From contig NZ_JAPENW010000001.1 of the NCBI RefSeq assembly GCF_026341855.1, forward strand, positions 2,046,001-2,110,000: a stretch of 64,000 nt of DNA, written 5' to 3'. Position 1 is the first letter of the stretch, and every line of letters starts with the position of its first letter. Below are positions 7,768-15,328 of the stretch, piece after piece. The DNA is from Streptomyces sp. NBC_00568. GTDB lineage: Bacteria > Actinomycetota > Actinomycetes > Streptomycetales > Streptomycetaceae. A program made the position numbers and the translations under genes. The notes under the pieces were generated by a model. That model made no database searches. It was not told the origin of the DNA and saw only the letters and a list, made by a program, of their open reading frames with translations.

Positions 7768-9018
7768 ATGGCCCAGCCGACCAGCCCCCAACTCCTCTTC
7801 GTCGGCGGAGCTGGGGACGCCACCCTCGCCGTGGACGTCGTGACGCACGCCCTCACCCAGGCACGCGCGCGCGGCCTTCGCGTCCATGTCACCAACCAGG
7901 AAGCCACCCTCGCCGCCACCCCCACCATCACGGCGCAGGCCGACGCGGTGTCCGCCGTGGACTTCGCGGAGCGCGGCGCCAGTGCCGCCTGGGCCCGGGA
8001 GCGGGTCGCGGCCGGGGACAGGTTCGACATCGCCTTCGGTGTACGGGAGATGGCGCAGGAAGCGGTAGCCGAGGTCGCCGACGCGCTCGGCGTCGCCGGC
8101 AACCCGCCGGAGGCGGTCCACCGGATCCGTACCAAGGACGAGGCCCGCGCGGCCCTAGCCGCCGCCGGTTTCCGCCAGCCCCTGTTCCGGGTCTGCGCGG
8201 ACCAGGCCCAGGCGGCCGACTTCCTCACGCGGTCCACCGGGCCGTGGGTGGTCAAACCGCGCGACGCGATGGGCAGCGAGGGCGTGACCCGCGTCGACGG
8301 CGCGGACGAGCTTCCGGCCGCACTCGACTTCCTGCCGGACAAGGCCGCCTTCATCGTCGAGGAGTTCATCGAGGGCCCCGAGTACAGCGCCGAGGGTGTC
8401 TTCCTCGACGGGGTGCCGCACATCCTCGCCCTCACCTCGAAGGAGCTGCTGCCGCCGCCGAACTTCTTCGAGATCGAGTACGTCATCCCGGCGATCGTGC
8501 CGGACGCGCAGCGCGAGGAGATCGAGCAGCAGGTCTCCGCCGCCCTCACCACCCTGGAGCTGCGCTACGGCCAGTTCCACGTCGAGCTGTGGTGGACCGC
8601 GACCGGCGTCGTCCTCGGCGAGGTACACATCCGCAACGCCGGCGGCTGGATCCACCGCATGCTCACGCATGTCATCCCCGGCCTCGAGTGGTTCGGCCTG
8701 GTCTACGACGACGCACTGGGCCGTCCCGTCGACAGGAGCGCCCTCAAGCCGCTGCGCGGCTCGGCGATCCGCTTCCTGACCCCGCCCCCGGGGCGTCTGA
8801 CCGCGATCGAGGGCTGGGACGAGGTCGTCGCGCACCCCTCCGTGATCCACTCCGAACTGAGCGTCTCCGTGGGCGACGTCATCGAACCGCACCGCTCGGT
8901 CGGCAACCGCGTGGCGCTCATCGCGGTCGGCGCGGACACCGCCGAGGAGGCGCAGGCACTGGCCCGGAAGCTGGACGCGTCGGTCCGTTTCGTGACGGAG
9001 CCCGCGGCCGGATCGTGA
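7768..9018 (+). CDS. ATP-grasp ligase (amino-acid ligase-like)
   Basis: A 416-residue ATP-grasp enzyme of the carboxylate-amine ligase type, which activates a carboxylate as acyl phosphate and couples it to an amine or thiol. Seen in order: an N-terminal Rossmann-like domain starting QLLFVGGAGD, a central glycine-rich ATP loop KPRDAMGSEGV, the EEFIEGPEYSAEG segment that binds adenine and Mg, and a C-terminal metal site ELWWTATGVVLGEVHIRNAGG. The last carries Glu and Asn-Ala-Gly-Gly where relatives have E-x-N-x-R-x-GG. A strong CAGGAG precedes the ATG by six bases. Being the only bond-forming enzyme in the island, it may join 3-methylaspartate to a second unit in place of an NRPS. Partner identity is unknown. 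Confidence 0.9.
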   Translation: MAQPTSPQLLFVGGAGDATLAVDVVTHALTQARARGLRVHVTNQEATLAATPTITAQADAVSAVDFAERGASAAWARERVAAGDRFDIAFGVREMAQEAVAEVADALGVAGNPPEAVHRIRTKDEARAALAAAGFRQPLFRVCADQAQAADFLTRSTGPWVVKPRDAMGSEGVTRVDGADELPAALDFLPDKAAFIVEEFIEGPEYSAEGVFLDGVPHILALTSKELLPPPNFFEIEYVIPAIVPDAQREEIEQQVSAALTTLELRYGQFHVELWWTATGVVLGEVHIRNAGGWIHRMLTHVIPGLEWFGLVYDDALGRPVDRSALKPLRGSAIRFLTPPPGRLTAIEGWDEVVAHPSVIHSELSVSVGDVIEPHRSVGNRVALIAVGADTAEEAQALARKLDASVRFVTEPAAGS

Positions 9019-9056
9019 CGGAGGCCGTTCGCCGGATCGTGACGGAGGCCTCGTCG
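8986..9056 (+). repeat. Three imperfect 23-24 bp repeats spanning the ATP-grasp stop codon
   Basis: The segment tcgtgacggag recurs three times at 24-bp spacing. The last two copies share a perfect 20-bp core (9007-9026 and 9031-9050). The TGA that ends the ligase is inside the second copy, so the duplication changed or re-created the 3' end of the gene. Confidence 0.7.
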
Positions 9057-9090
9057 CACTGACCGGAGCGGGGGTCCCGGGACAGGGATA

Positions 9091-9789
9091 ATGTCCGGGA
9101 GGTTGCCGACAGGCGGCGAGGCCAGGTCGAGTCACAGAAGGTACAGAGAATTGGGTTCCCATCCCCCGATACCCACCCGCGTGGTGCTGCTCTGCGGCCC
9201 CTCCGGCTCCGGGAAGTCCCTTCTCGCGGCCGACTCCGGCCTCCCCGTGCTCCGCCTCGACGACTTCTACAAGGAGGGCACCGATCCGACGCTGCCCCAG
9301 GTGGAGGACAGCGCGGACATCGACTGGGACCACCCGCTGTCCTGGGACATGAGCGCCGCGGTCACCGCGATCGAGGAGCTGTGCCGCACGGGTCGTACGA
9401 CCGTCCCCGTGTACGACATCTCGCTGAGCGCCCGTACCGGCAGGGAGGCGCTGCACATCGAGCGGACCCCGCTGTTCATCGCGGAGGGCATCTTCGCCGC
9501 CGAGATCGTCGGGCGCTGCCGGGAGCTGGGTCTGCTGGCCGACGCGCTGTGCCTGTCACGCGGCCCGGTGACGACGTTCCGCCGGCGCTTCCTCCGGGAT
9601 CTCAGGGAAGGCCGCAAGTCGGTCCTCTTCCTGCTGCGTCGCGGCTGGCGTCTGATGCGCGCCGAACGCTCCATCGTGGCCCGCCAAGCGGCGCTCGGCG
9701 CTCACCCCTGCGACAGGGACGAGGCGCTCGGCCGGCTGACGGCCGCGGCGGCCGGACGCCACACGTCCCCCCGTGCGACAGCCGCGTAG
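9091..9789 (+). CDS. Uridine kinase-like P-loop kinase
   Basis: A 232-residue P-loop NTPase. The Walker A loop is GPSGSGKS near residue 36, followed by LRLDDFYKEG, the DDFY motif of uridine kinases that contacts the nucleoside. TPLFIAEGIFA is the Walker B-like strand and RRRFLRDLREGRKS forms an arginine-rich lid. Uridine kinases phosphorylate uridine/cytidine to UMP/CMP. The ATG has AGGG four bases upstream; a TTG at about 9150 with AAGG upstream is an alternative that would remove a poorly conserved 20-residue leader. A strong hairpin terminator follows. Its position at the junction between the accessory island and the sigQ region suggests it is the first gene of the conserved flank. Confidence 0.82.
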   Translation: MSGRLPTGGEARSSHRRYRELGSHPPIPTRVVLLCGPSGSGKSLLAADSGLPVLRLDDFYKEGTDPTLPQVEDSADIDWDHPLSWDMSAAVTAIEELCRTGRTTVPVYDISLSARTGREALHIERTPLFIAEGIFAAEIVGRCRELGLLADALCLSRGPVTTFRRRFLRDLREGRKSVLFLLRRGWRLMRAERSIVARQAALGAHPCDRDEALGRLTAAAAGRHTSPRATAA

Positions 9790-9819
9790 GCGCTGACCCG
9801 GGAACGGGCAACGAAAAGA

Positions 9820-9861
9820 GGTCCAGGCGAACCCCCGTCCGCCTGGACCTTCTTCCGTTTT
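9820..9861 (+). terminator. Intrinsic terminator after uridine kinase-like gene
   Basis: A perfect 10-bp stem ggtccaggcg/cgcctggacc with a 10-nt loop is followed by the T-rich ttcttccgtttt. It ends the plus-strand transcript and also separates it from the convergent sigQ. Confidence 0.85.
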
Positions 9862-9862
9862 C

Positions 9863-10012
9863 CCCCGTGGTCCCCCGTGGCACGGTGCGTTCCCCGTGAC
9901 CCCGTTTCCCCGTGACCCCGTTCCCGCCGGCTCCCCCCGGAACCGGCAGTCCCCCGTCGTCGGCTCCCCCCGGAACCGACTCCCCCGTGTTACCTGTTAC
10001 CGCTCCCCCCAG
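9863..10012. repeat. Low-complexity CCCCCGTG-rich spacer downstream of sigQ
   Basis: Short units tcccccgtgg, ccccgtgaccccgtt and ggctccccccggaacc are repeated two to four times each. The same CCCCCGTG element recurs several times inside the 5' part of sigQ (about 10,560-10,660). No gene is supported here. Confidence 0.6.
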
Positions 10013-10016
10013 ACCT

Positions 10017-10811
10017 TCAGGCGACAAGCTCCCCGAAGGACTCCTCCTCGTCACGGCCGAAGCTGAGGACCTCGTCCTCGCGCATCCGGCGGAGCGACCG
10101 CCAGATGCTGGACTTCACCGTGCCGACACTGATGTCGAGGATCTCCGCGATCTCCGGGTCGGTGCGGCCCTCGTAGTAACGGAGGACCAGCATCGTCCGC
10201 TGGAGTTCGGGCAGCCGGGCCAGCGCCTGCCACAGGACCGCGCGCAGCTCGGTGCCGCGCATGGCGTCCGTGTCACCGGGCGTCTCCGGCAGTTCCTCGG
10301 TCGGGTACTCGTTCAGCTTGCGGCGGCGCCACGCGCTGATGTGCAGATTGGTCATGGTGCGGCGGAGGTATCCGCCGACCGCGGCCTTGTCACTGATCCG
10401 GTCCCACGCCCGGTACGTCGAGAACAGCGCGCTCTGCAGCAGGTCCTCGGCCTCGAAGCGGTCGCCGGTCAGGTGGTAGGCGGTTGCGTACAGGGAGGCG
10501 CGGCGCTCCTGGACGTAGGCGGTGAACGCCGCTTCGGCATCCCCTGCCCCCGCCTCGGAGTGACGCTCCCCCGTGACCTCCCCGTACGCGGCTCCCCCGT
10601 GAGCCTTCCCCCCGGCCGTACCCACGGCGGCCGGCGCCGTGGTGCTTTCCCCCGTGAAAGCGTCAACCACCGTCATGTACACGGTGTGCTGACGCCCGGC
10701 GCCGCGAGCGCACCCCCGCCCGCTCACGGCTCCGGACTTCTCCGTCGCCCGGGTGACGTCGTGGAGCCGCGTGACTACTGCGCTAGTGCTGGTGCTGTGC
10801 AGCGTGTTCAT
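10017..10811 (-). CDS. sigQ: RNA polymerase ECF-type sigma factor SigQ
   Basis: A 264-residue sigma-70 family protein lying divergently from afsQ1, the position of sigQ (SCO4908) in S. coelicolor. Region 2 is LYATAYHLTGDRFEAEDLLQ with the downstream WDRIS helix; region 4 is LPELQRTMLVLRYYEGRTDP followed by an HTH around ISVGTVKSSIWRSL. About 110 N-terminal residues are low-complexity and Gly/Ala-rich. The ATG preceded by GGGGGGCGCGAG was chosen; an internal ATG 45 codons later lacks a ribosome site. In S. coelicolor the AfsQ1/AfsQ2 system activates sigQ in response to nitrogen status and SigQ influences antibiotic output. A GTCAC-N6-GTCAC box matching the AfsQ1 consensus lies about 110 bp upstream of the start. 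Confidence 0.88.
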   Translation of the reverse strand: MNTLHSTSTSAVVTRLHDVTRATEKSGAVSGRGCARGAGRQHTVYMTVVDAFTGESTTAPAAVGTAGGKAHGGAAYGEVTGERHSEAGAGDAEAAFTAYVQERRASLYATAYHLTGDRFEAEDLLQSALFSTYRAWDRISDKAAVGGYLRRTMTNLHISAWRRRKLNEYPTEELPETPGDTDAMRGTELRAVLWQALARLPELQRTMLVLRYYEGRTDPEIAEILDISVGTVKSSIWRSLRRMREDEVLSFGRDEEESFGELVA

Positions 10812-10918
10812 CTCGCGCCCCCCGTCGTGGAGTCCCGGTTGTTCGGTTCGTTCCGTCGTGCGTCCTGCCTTGTGTCGAAAAGCTTGCCCGGGCCACTTCA
10901 TGGCCGTGTCCGCCGACT

Positions 10919-10934
10919 GTCACAGACCTGTCAC
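10919..10934. promoter_or_regulatory. Candidate AfsQ1 box between sigQ and afsQ1
   Basis: The sequence GTCAC-agacct-GTCAC is an exact match to the direct repeat GTnAC-n6-GTnAC described for AfsQ1 targets in S. coelicolor. It sits in the divergent region and would allow AfsQ1 to control sigQ and possibly its own operon. Confidence 0.75.
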
Positions 10935-11107
10935 AGGGCCCGTCGCCAGGCGCGCCACAGCGCGATCACAGAGAAGAGCGGTACGACTACGCAGATGACC
11001 ACTCGGGCCCTCCCGGCCGCCCGCGAGGGCCATCGTTGCGCGCGGGAGACGAGTGGGAGCGCTCCAACGGTCGATACACGGCCATGACATGGGCCAGAAT
11101 GACGACC

Positions 11108-11785
11108 GTGCCTTCCCTGTTGCTGATCGAGGACGACGACGCCATCCGCACGGCCCTGGAGCTCTCTTTGACGCGCCAGGGACACCGCGTGGCCACCGCT
11201 GCCACCGGCGAGGACGGTCTGAAGCTGCTGCGCGAGCAGCGGCCGGACCTGATCGTGCTGGATGTGATGCTGCCCGGCATCGACGGATTCGAGGTGTGCC
11301 GGCGCATCCGGCGCACCGACCAGCTGCCGATCATTCTGCTGACCGCGCGCAGCGACGACATCGACGTCGTGGTCGGACTGGAGTCCGGCGCCGACGACTA
11401 TGTCGTCAAGCCGGTGCAGGGCCGGGTGCTCGACGCCCGGATCCGTGCCGTGCTGCGCCGCGGCGAGCGGGAGGCGAACGACTCCGCGTCGTTCGGTTCG
11501 CTGGTCATCGACCGTGCCGCCATGACGGTCACCAAGAACGGCGAGGATCTGCAACTGACACCCACCGAGCTGCGGTTGCTCCTGGAGCTGAGCCGCCGGC
11601 CCGGACAGGCCCTGTCCCGCCAGCAGTTGCTGCGTCTGGTGTGGGAACACGACTACCTTGGCGACTCGCGTCTGGTCGACGCCTGTGTGCAGCGGCTGCG
11701 CGCCAAGGTGGAGGACGTGCCGTCCTCTCCCACCCTGATCCGTACCGTGCGCGGCGTCGGCTATCGGCTGGACAACCCTCAGTGA
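11108..11785 (+). CDS. afsQ1: Two-component response regulator AfsQ1
   Basis: A 225-residue OmpR/PhoB-type regulator. The receiver domain begins PSLLLIEDDD and has the phosphoacceptor Asp52 in LIVLDVMLPG, Thr in LLTAR and Lys in YVVKP. The C-terminal winged helix holds LTPTELRLLLEL and ends RTVRGVGYRLD. The GTG gives the 225-residue length I recall for S. coelicolor AfsQ1; an ATG three codons upstream is possible, and neither has a clear Shine-Dalgarno sequence, so the transcript may be leaderless. The gene overlaps afsQ2 by GTGA. AfsQ1 binds GTnAC repeats and links nutrient state, notably glutamate as nitrogen source, to antibiotic genes. Confidence 0.93.
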   Translation: MPSLLLIEDDDAIRTALELSLTRQGHRVATAATGEDGLKLLREQRPDLIVLDVMLPGIDGFEVCRRIRRTDQLPIILLTARSDDIDVVVGLESGADDYVVKPVQGRVLDARIRAVLRRGEREANDSASFGSLVIDRAAMTVTKNGEDLQLTPTELRLLLELSRRPGQALSRQQLLRLVWEHDYLGDSRLVDACVQRLRAKVEDVPSSPTLIRTVRGVGYRLDNPQ

Positions 11786-13365
11786 CCAAACCGCAGGACA
11801 AGCTCCGCGGCTGGGCCGCGGCGCGCAAGGCACTGCTGTCCGGTCTGCGCTTCACCAGCCTGCGGCTGCGCCTGGTCGTGGTGTTCGGGCTCGTCGCCCT
11901 GACCGCAGCCGTCTCGGCGTCGGGCATCGCGTACTGGCTCAACCGCGAGGCCGTGCTGACGCGTACGCAGGACGCGGTGCTGCGTGACTTCCAGCAGGAG
12001 ATGCGCAACCACGCGAGCATGCTGCCGGTTCACCCGGCGCAGGACGAACTCCGGCGCACGGCGCGGCAGATGGCGGACAGCAGCCAGCGCTTCAGTGTGC
12101 TGCTGGTCGCCGAGGACGTGAACGGCAAGACGATCGCCGGGAACTCCGAGCTGGACACCTTCACCCTGGAGGACGTGCCCAAGTCCCTCCAGAAGGCGGT
12201 GAACAAGCAGCAGCCGCTCTCCTCGAACAACAAGTCCGCGTACCACTTGTACTGGCAGCGGATCACCGACCACGACAAGCCGTACCTCGTGGGCGGCGCG
12301 CGGGTGATCGACGGCACGACGACCGGTTACATGCTCAAGTCCCTGGAGCCGGAGGCCAAGGACCTCAACTCGCTGGCCTGGTCGCTGGGGATCGCGACCG
12401 GGCTCGCGCTGATCGGCTCGGCGCTGCTCGCCCAGGCCGCCGCGACCACGGTCCTCAAGCCGGTCCACCGGCTGGGCATCGCGGCCCGCCGGCTCGGCGA
12501 GGGCAAGCTGGACACCCGGCTACGGGTCTCCGGCACGGACGAACTCGCCGATCTGTCACGGACGTTCAACCGGACGGCGGAGTCCCTGGAGAAACGGGTC
12601 GCGGACATGAGCGCACGGGACGAGGCGTCCCGCCGCTTCGTCGCCGACATGTCCCACGAACTCCGTACGCCGCTGACCGCGATCACCGCCGTCACCGAGA
12701 TCCTCGAAGAGGAACTGGACGCGGAGACCGGCAGCGTCGACCCGATGATCGAACCGGCCGTACGGCTGGTCGTCAGCGAGACCCGGCGCCTGGGCGATCT
12801 CGTCGAGAACCTGATGGAGGTGACCCGCTTCGACGCGGGCACCGCCCGGCTCATCCTCGACGACGTGGACATCGCCGACCAGATCACCGCGTGCATCGAC
12901 GCGCGCGCCTGGCTGGACGCCGTCGACCTGGACGCCGAGCGCGGCATGACGGCCCGGCTCGACCCGCGCCGCCTCGACGTGATCCTCGCGAACCTGATCG
13001 GCAACGCGCTCAAGCACGGCGGTTCGCCGGTCCGGGTGTCGGTGCGCGTGGAGGGCGAGGAACTGGTCATCGAGGTGCAGGACCACGGCCCCGGCATCCC
13101 CGAGGACGTCCTGCCCCACGTCTTCGACCGTTTCTACAAGGCCAGCGCGTCCCGCCCGCGTTCCGAGGGCAGTGGTCTCGGCCTCTCCATCGCCCTGGAG
13201 AACGCGCACATCCACGGCGGCGAGATCACCGCGGCGAACGCGCCCAAGGGCGGGGCGGTGTTCACCCTGCGCCTGCCCCAGGACGCGTCGGAACTGCTCG
13301 CCGACGACCCGCAGGGCCGTAACGGTTCCGCGCACGGGAACGGCACGGAAGGCACCGCCGGATGA
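11782..13365 (+). CDS. afsQ2: Sensor histidine kinase AfsQ2
   Basis: A 527-residue membrane kinase, partner of AfsQ1. An N-terminal helix (LVVVFGLVALTAAVSASGIA) and a second at LAWSLGIATGLALIGSALLA enclose an extracytoplasmic sensor domain of about 150 residues. A HAMP linker follows, then the phosphoacceptor helix DMSHELRTPLTAI with His292, and an HATPase domain with N box NLIGNALKHGG, G1 DHGPGIP and G2 SGLGLSIAL. The GTG start overlaps the afsQ1 stop, giving tight coupling. The 3' end overlaps a lipoprotein gene, so the sensor, regulator and lipoprotein are one operon, as in S. coelicolor. The stimulus is not evident from the sequence. Confidence 0.93.
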   Translation: MTKPQDKLRGWAAARKALLSGLRFTSLRLRLVVVFGLVALTAAVSASGIAYWLNREAVLTRTQDAVLRDFQQEMRNHASMLPVHPAQDELRRTARQMADSSQRFSVLLVAEDVNGKTIAGNSELDTFTLEDVPKSLQKAVNKQQPLSSNNKSAYHLYWQRITDHDKPYLVGGARVIDGTTTGYMLKSLEPEAKDLNSLAWSLGIATGLALIGSALLAQAAATTVLKPVHRLGIAARRLGEGKLDTRLRVSGTDELADLSRTFNRTAESLEKRVADMSARDEASRRFVADMSHELRTPLTAITAVTEILEEELDAETGSVDPMIEPAVRLVVSETRRLGDLVENLMEVTRFDAGTARLILDDVDIADQITACIDARAWLDAVDLDAERGMTARLDPRRLDVILANLIGNALKHGGSPVRVSVRVEGEELVIEVQDHGPGIPEDVLPHVFDRFYKASASRPRSEGSGLGLSIALENAHIHGGEITAANAPKGGAVFTLRLPQDASELLADDPQGRNGSAHGNGTEGTAG

Positions 13366-14237
13366 CGACCGCACGCTCCACCGACCGCCGGCCCACCGGC
13401 ACCCCGGAGACCGTCCCCCGGACCACCGGCACCCCGGAGGCCGCCCGGCCGCGGACCGCCGGCACCCCGGAGACCGGCTGCTCGCAGGCCGCCCGTTCCC
13501 CGGAGACCGCCCCTCCGCGGGCCACCGCCTTCCCTCGGCCCGTCCGCCCACGGACCACCGGCACCCCGGAGGCCGCCCGGCCGCGGACGGGCGTGTTCCC
13601 GCGATCCCGCCGCGCGTCCCGGCGTTCGCGGCCGGCGGGGGTGCGCCCCTGGCTGGCCGTCCCGTTGCTCGCCGTGCTGCTCGCGGGGTGCGGGATCCGC
13701 TCCACGCAGGTGCCGACCGACTTCGGTCCGGCGCCCTCCCGGGTGCCCTGCGCCCTGTCCGGCCCCGACATCTCCACCCAGACCTCGCGCGGAGTGCCCG
13801 TCCAGGTGTTCCTGCTCTGCTCGGCGCAGCTGGTGACCCTCGACCGGTCGGTGCGCATCCCGGACGGTACGGCCGAGGCGGCGCGGCGGGTCCTGGTGGC
13901 CCAGGCGCTGCTCGACGAACTCGCGGAGACACCGTCGACGCCCGAGCAGCAGGCCGGGTACACGACGGACGTACGCGGCGGCATGACCGTCGGCGGGCCC
14001 CGCGGCCAGGACCCCGAGGACACCCTCCGGCTGAGCACCGCGCCGAAGGACCTCACCCCGGCGGCCCTCGCCCAGATCGTCTGCACCTTCTCCGACTCGG
14101 CCGCCGCGCGCGACGACGGCACCGTCGTCCTGGGCGGTCCGGCCCCCGCCCCGCTGCGCAGCTACGAGTGCACTCCCGAGGTGCGTGCCTCCCCCGGCAC
14201 CGAGTCGCCGGGGTCGACGGCGGTCGGGGGTTCGTGA
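13362..14237 (+). CDS. Lipoprotein of the afsQ operon, with repeat-expanded leader
   Basis: A lipobox LLAGC follows the hydrophobic WLAVPLLAVLLAGC, so the mature protein begins at Cys110 if translation starts at the ATGA overlap with afsQ2. That places 90 Pro/Thr-rich residues before the signal peptide, which is unusual. An internal GTG at 13593 would give a normal 32-residue signal peptide rich in Arg; the true start may be there. The mature part of about 180 residues contains VQVFLLCSAQLVTLDR and TLRLSTAPKDLTP and belongs to the GerMN-like or uncharacterised lipoproteins found beside afsQ1/Q2. It may modulate AfsQ2 at the membrane surface, which is inference from the operon. Confidence 0.8.
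   Translation: MTTARSTDRRPTGTPETVPRTTGTPEAARPRTAGTPETGCSQAARSPETAPPRATAFPRPVRPRTTGTPEAARPRTGVFPRSRRASRRSRPAGVRPWLAVPLLAVLLAGCGIRSTQVPTDFGPAPSRVPCALSGPDISTQTSRGVPVQVFLLCSAQLVTLDRSVRIPDGTAEAARRVLVAQALLDELAETPSTPEQQAGYTTDVRGGMTVGGPRGQDPEDTLRLSTAPKDLTPAALAQIVCTFSDSAAARDDGTVVLGGPAPAPLRSYECTPEVRASPGTESPGSTAVGGS
13420..13588 (+). repeat. Two identical 37-bp copies in the lipoprotein 5' region
   Basis: A 37-bp sequence containing ggaccaccggcaccccgg occurs at 13420-13456 and 13552-13588, 132 bp apart and in the same frame. Related partial copies lie between them and just upstream. They encode repeats of TTGTPEAARPRT. Confidence 0.8.
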
Positions 14238-14240
14238 CAC

Positions 14241-14262
14241 GGCGGGGTCGAAAAACCCCGCC
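14241..14262. terminator. Short hairpin after the lipoprotein gene
   Basis: A ggcgggg/ccccgcc hairpin with an A-rich loop begins four bases beyond the stop codon. No T tract follows, so termination may be partial. Confidence 0.5.
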
Positions 14263-14291
14263 ACGGAACCGATCGTGCCGGACCCCGCGTC

Positions 14292-14852
14292 TTGGGGGGC
14301 GTGCAGCGTCATGGTTCAGACGGCGGCAGCGCCGTCACCCGCGTCCGTGTGGCAGGAGGTGTCCTCCTTGTCGCATACCTGGCGCTCGTCGCCTGGATCA
14401 CGCTGCGACCGCTGGACGTTCCCTGGGTCAGCGCCGCCAACGTGCGGCCGTTCGCGGGCATCAGAGCCGACCTCGCGCTGGGCCCCGAGACGGCGATCCG
14501 CCGCCTCGCCGCGGGCCTCGGCCTGCTCGCGCCGCTGGGCGTCCTGCTCCCGATGGCGGGTGGCAGGCTCACCGTCTCCCCCCTCGGCTCCCTCCTGCGG
14601 ACGATGACCGCGGGCGCTCTGCTCTCGCTGGGCATAGAACTGCTGCAGACCGGTGTCCCGGGCCAGGTCGTGGACATCGACTCGATCACCCTGAACACCT
14701 TCGGCGTGGCCCTCGCGCACCTCGCGATCGTGCCCGCCGCCAGGGCCGCCCTCCGTCGCAGGGCCGAGACGAGGCATCGCGCCGCCGTGCTTCGGGAGGA
14801 CCCCGCTCAGGGTCGGACCCCGACGATTCCCAGGGTCGGGATCGCTCCGTAG
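14292..14852 (+). CDS. VanZ-family membrane protein
   Basis: A protein of about 186 residues with four or five hydrophobic spans. It contains LVAWITLRPLDVPWVSAANVRPF near the start, LAPLGVLLP in the middle and GIELLQTGVPGQVVDIDSITLNTFG, the conserved VanZ signature with polar Glu/Asp/Asn residues inside membrane helices. VanZ proteins confer low-level teicoplanin tolerance in enterococci, but the role of the actinobacterial members is not known. The start is uncertain: TTG at 14292, or GTG at 14301, which has a run of Gs directly upstream. It lies downstream of the afsQ operon behind a weak hairpin, so some read-through is possible. Confidence 0.82.
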   Translation: MGGVQRHGSDGGSAVTRVRVAGGVLLVAYLALVAWITLRPLDVPWVSAANVRPFAGIRADLALGPETAIRRLAAGLGLLAPLGVLLPMAGGRLTVSPLGSLLRTMTAGALLSLGIELLQTGVPGQVVDIDSITLNTFGVALAHLAIVPAARAALRRRAETRHRAAVLREDPAQGRTPTIPRVGIAP

Positions 14853-14891
14853 AGCGACGCTTCGTCCGCTTCGTCCTCGTAGCGTTGAAGA

Positions 14892-14911
14892 CATCGGTGA
14901 AGGCACCGATG
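14892..14911. other. Perfect 8-bp inverted repeat upstream of pspC-like gene
   Basis: catcggtg-aagg-caccgatg lies 56 bp before the PspC start codon and 40 bp past the VanZ gene. Without a T tract it could be a terminator of the VanZ transcript or an operator for the PspC promoter. Confidence 0.5.
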
Positions 14912-14966
14912 AGAACGACGAAGCCGGTCCGGCCGGCACTCGACGACGGTTCGCGAAGGAGCCACC

Positions 14967-15170
14967 ATGACCGCCCTTGCCCGCCCCACGAACGGCCGCA
15001 TGATCGGCGGAGTCTGTGCTGCGCTGGCACGGCGCTTCGGCACCTCCGCGACCACGATGCGCGTCATCTTCGTCCTGTCCTGCCTGCTCCCCGGCCCGCA
15101 GTTCGTGCTCTACATAGCGCTGTGGATCCTCTTCCCCTCCGAGGGCAAGGCCTCCCGCACCGCCTGGTGA
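14967..15170 (+). CDS. Small PspC-domain membrane protein
   Basis: A 67-residue protein that is a single PspC domain. The N-terminal RPTNGRMIGGVCAALARRFG is the classic signature, followed by a helix MRVIFVLSCLLPGPQFVLYI and the ending LWILFPSE. In proteobacteria PspC is part of the phage-shock membrane-stress response; streptomycetes carry several stand-alone copies of unknown role. GAAGGAG lies six bases before the ATG. A long perfect hairpin follows, separating it from the convergent secreted-protein gene. Confidence 0.92.
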   Translation: MTALARPTNGRMIGGVCAALARRFGTSATTMRVIFVLSCLLPGPQFVLYIALWILFPSEGKASRTAW

Positions 15171-15205
15171 CCCGGGCGGACACGGCGGACGGACGGCAGA
15201 CGGCG

Positions 15206-15250
15206 AACGCCGGTGGGGCGCACCCGACGAGGGTGCGCCCCACCGGCGTT
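15206..15250. terminator. Bidirectional terminator, 20-bp perfect stem
   Basis: A perfect 20-bp stem (aacgccggtggggcgcaccc and its complement) closes on the loop gacga. It lies between convergent genes and can serve both. Confidence 0.9.
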
Positions 15251-15328
15251 TCGTCCAGCCGGCGCCCGTACGGCCCGGAGGCCCCTCGCTCGGACAGGCA
15301 GGGGGCCTTCTCGGTCCGGCGGAGAGCC

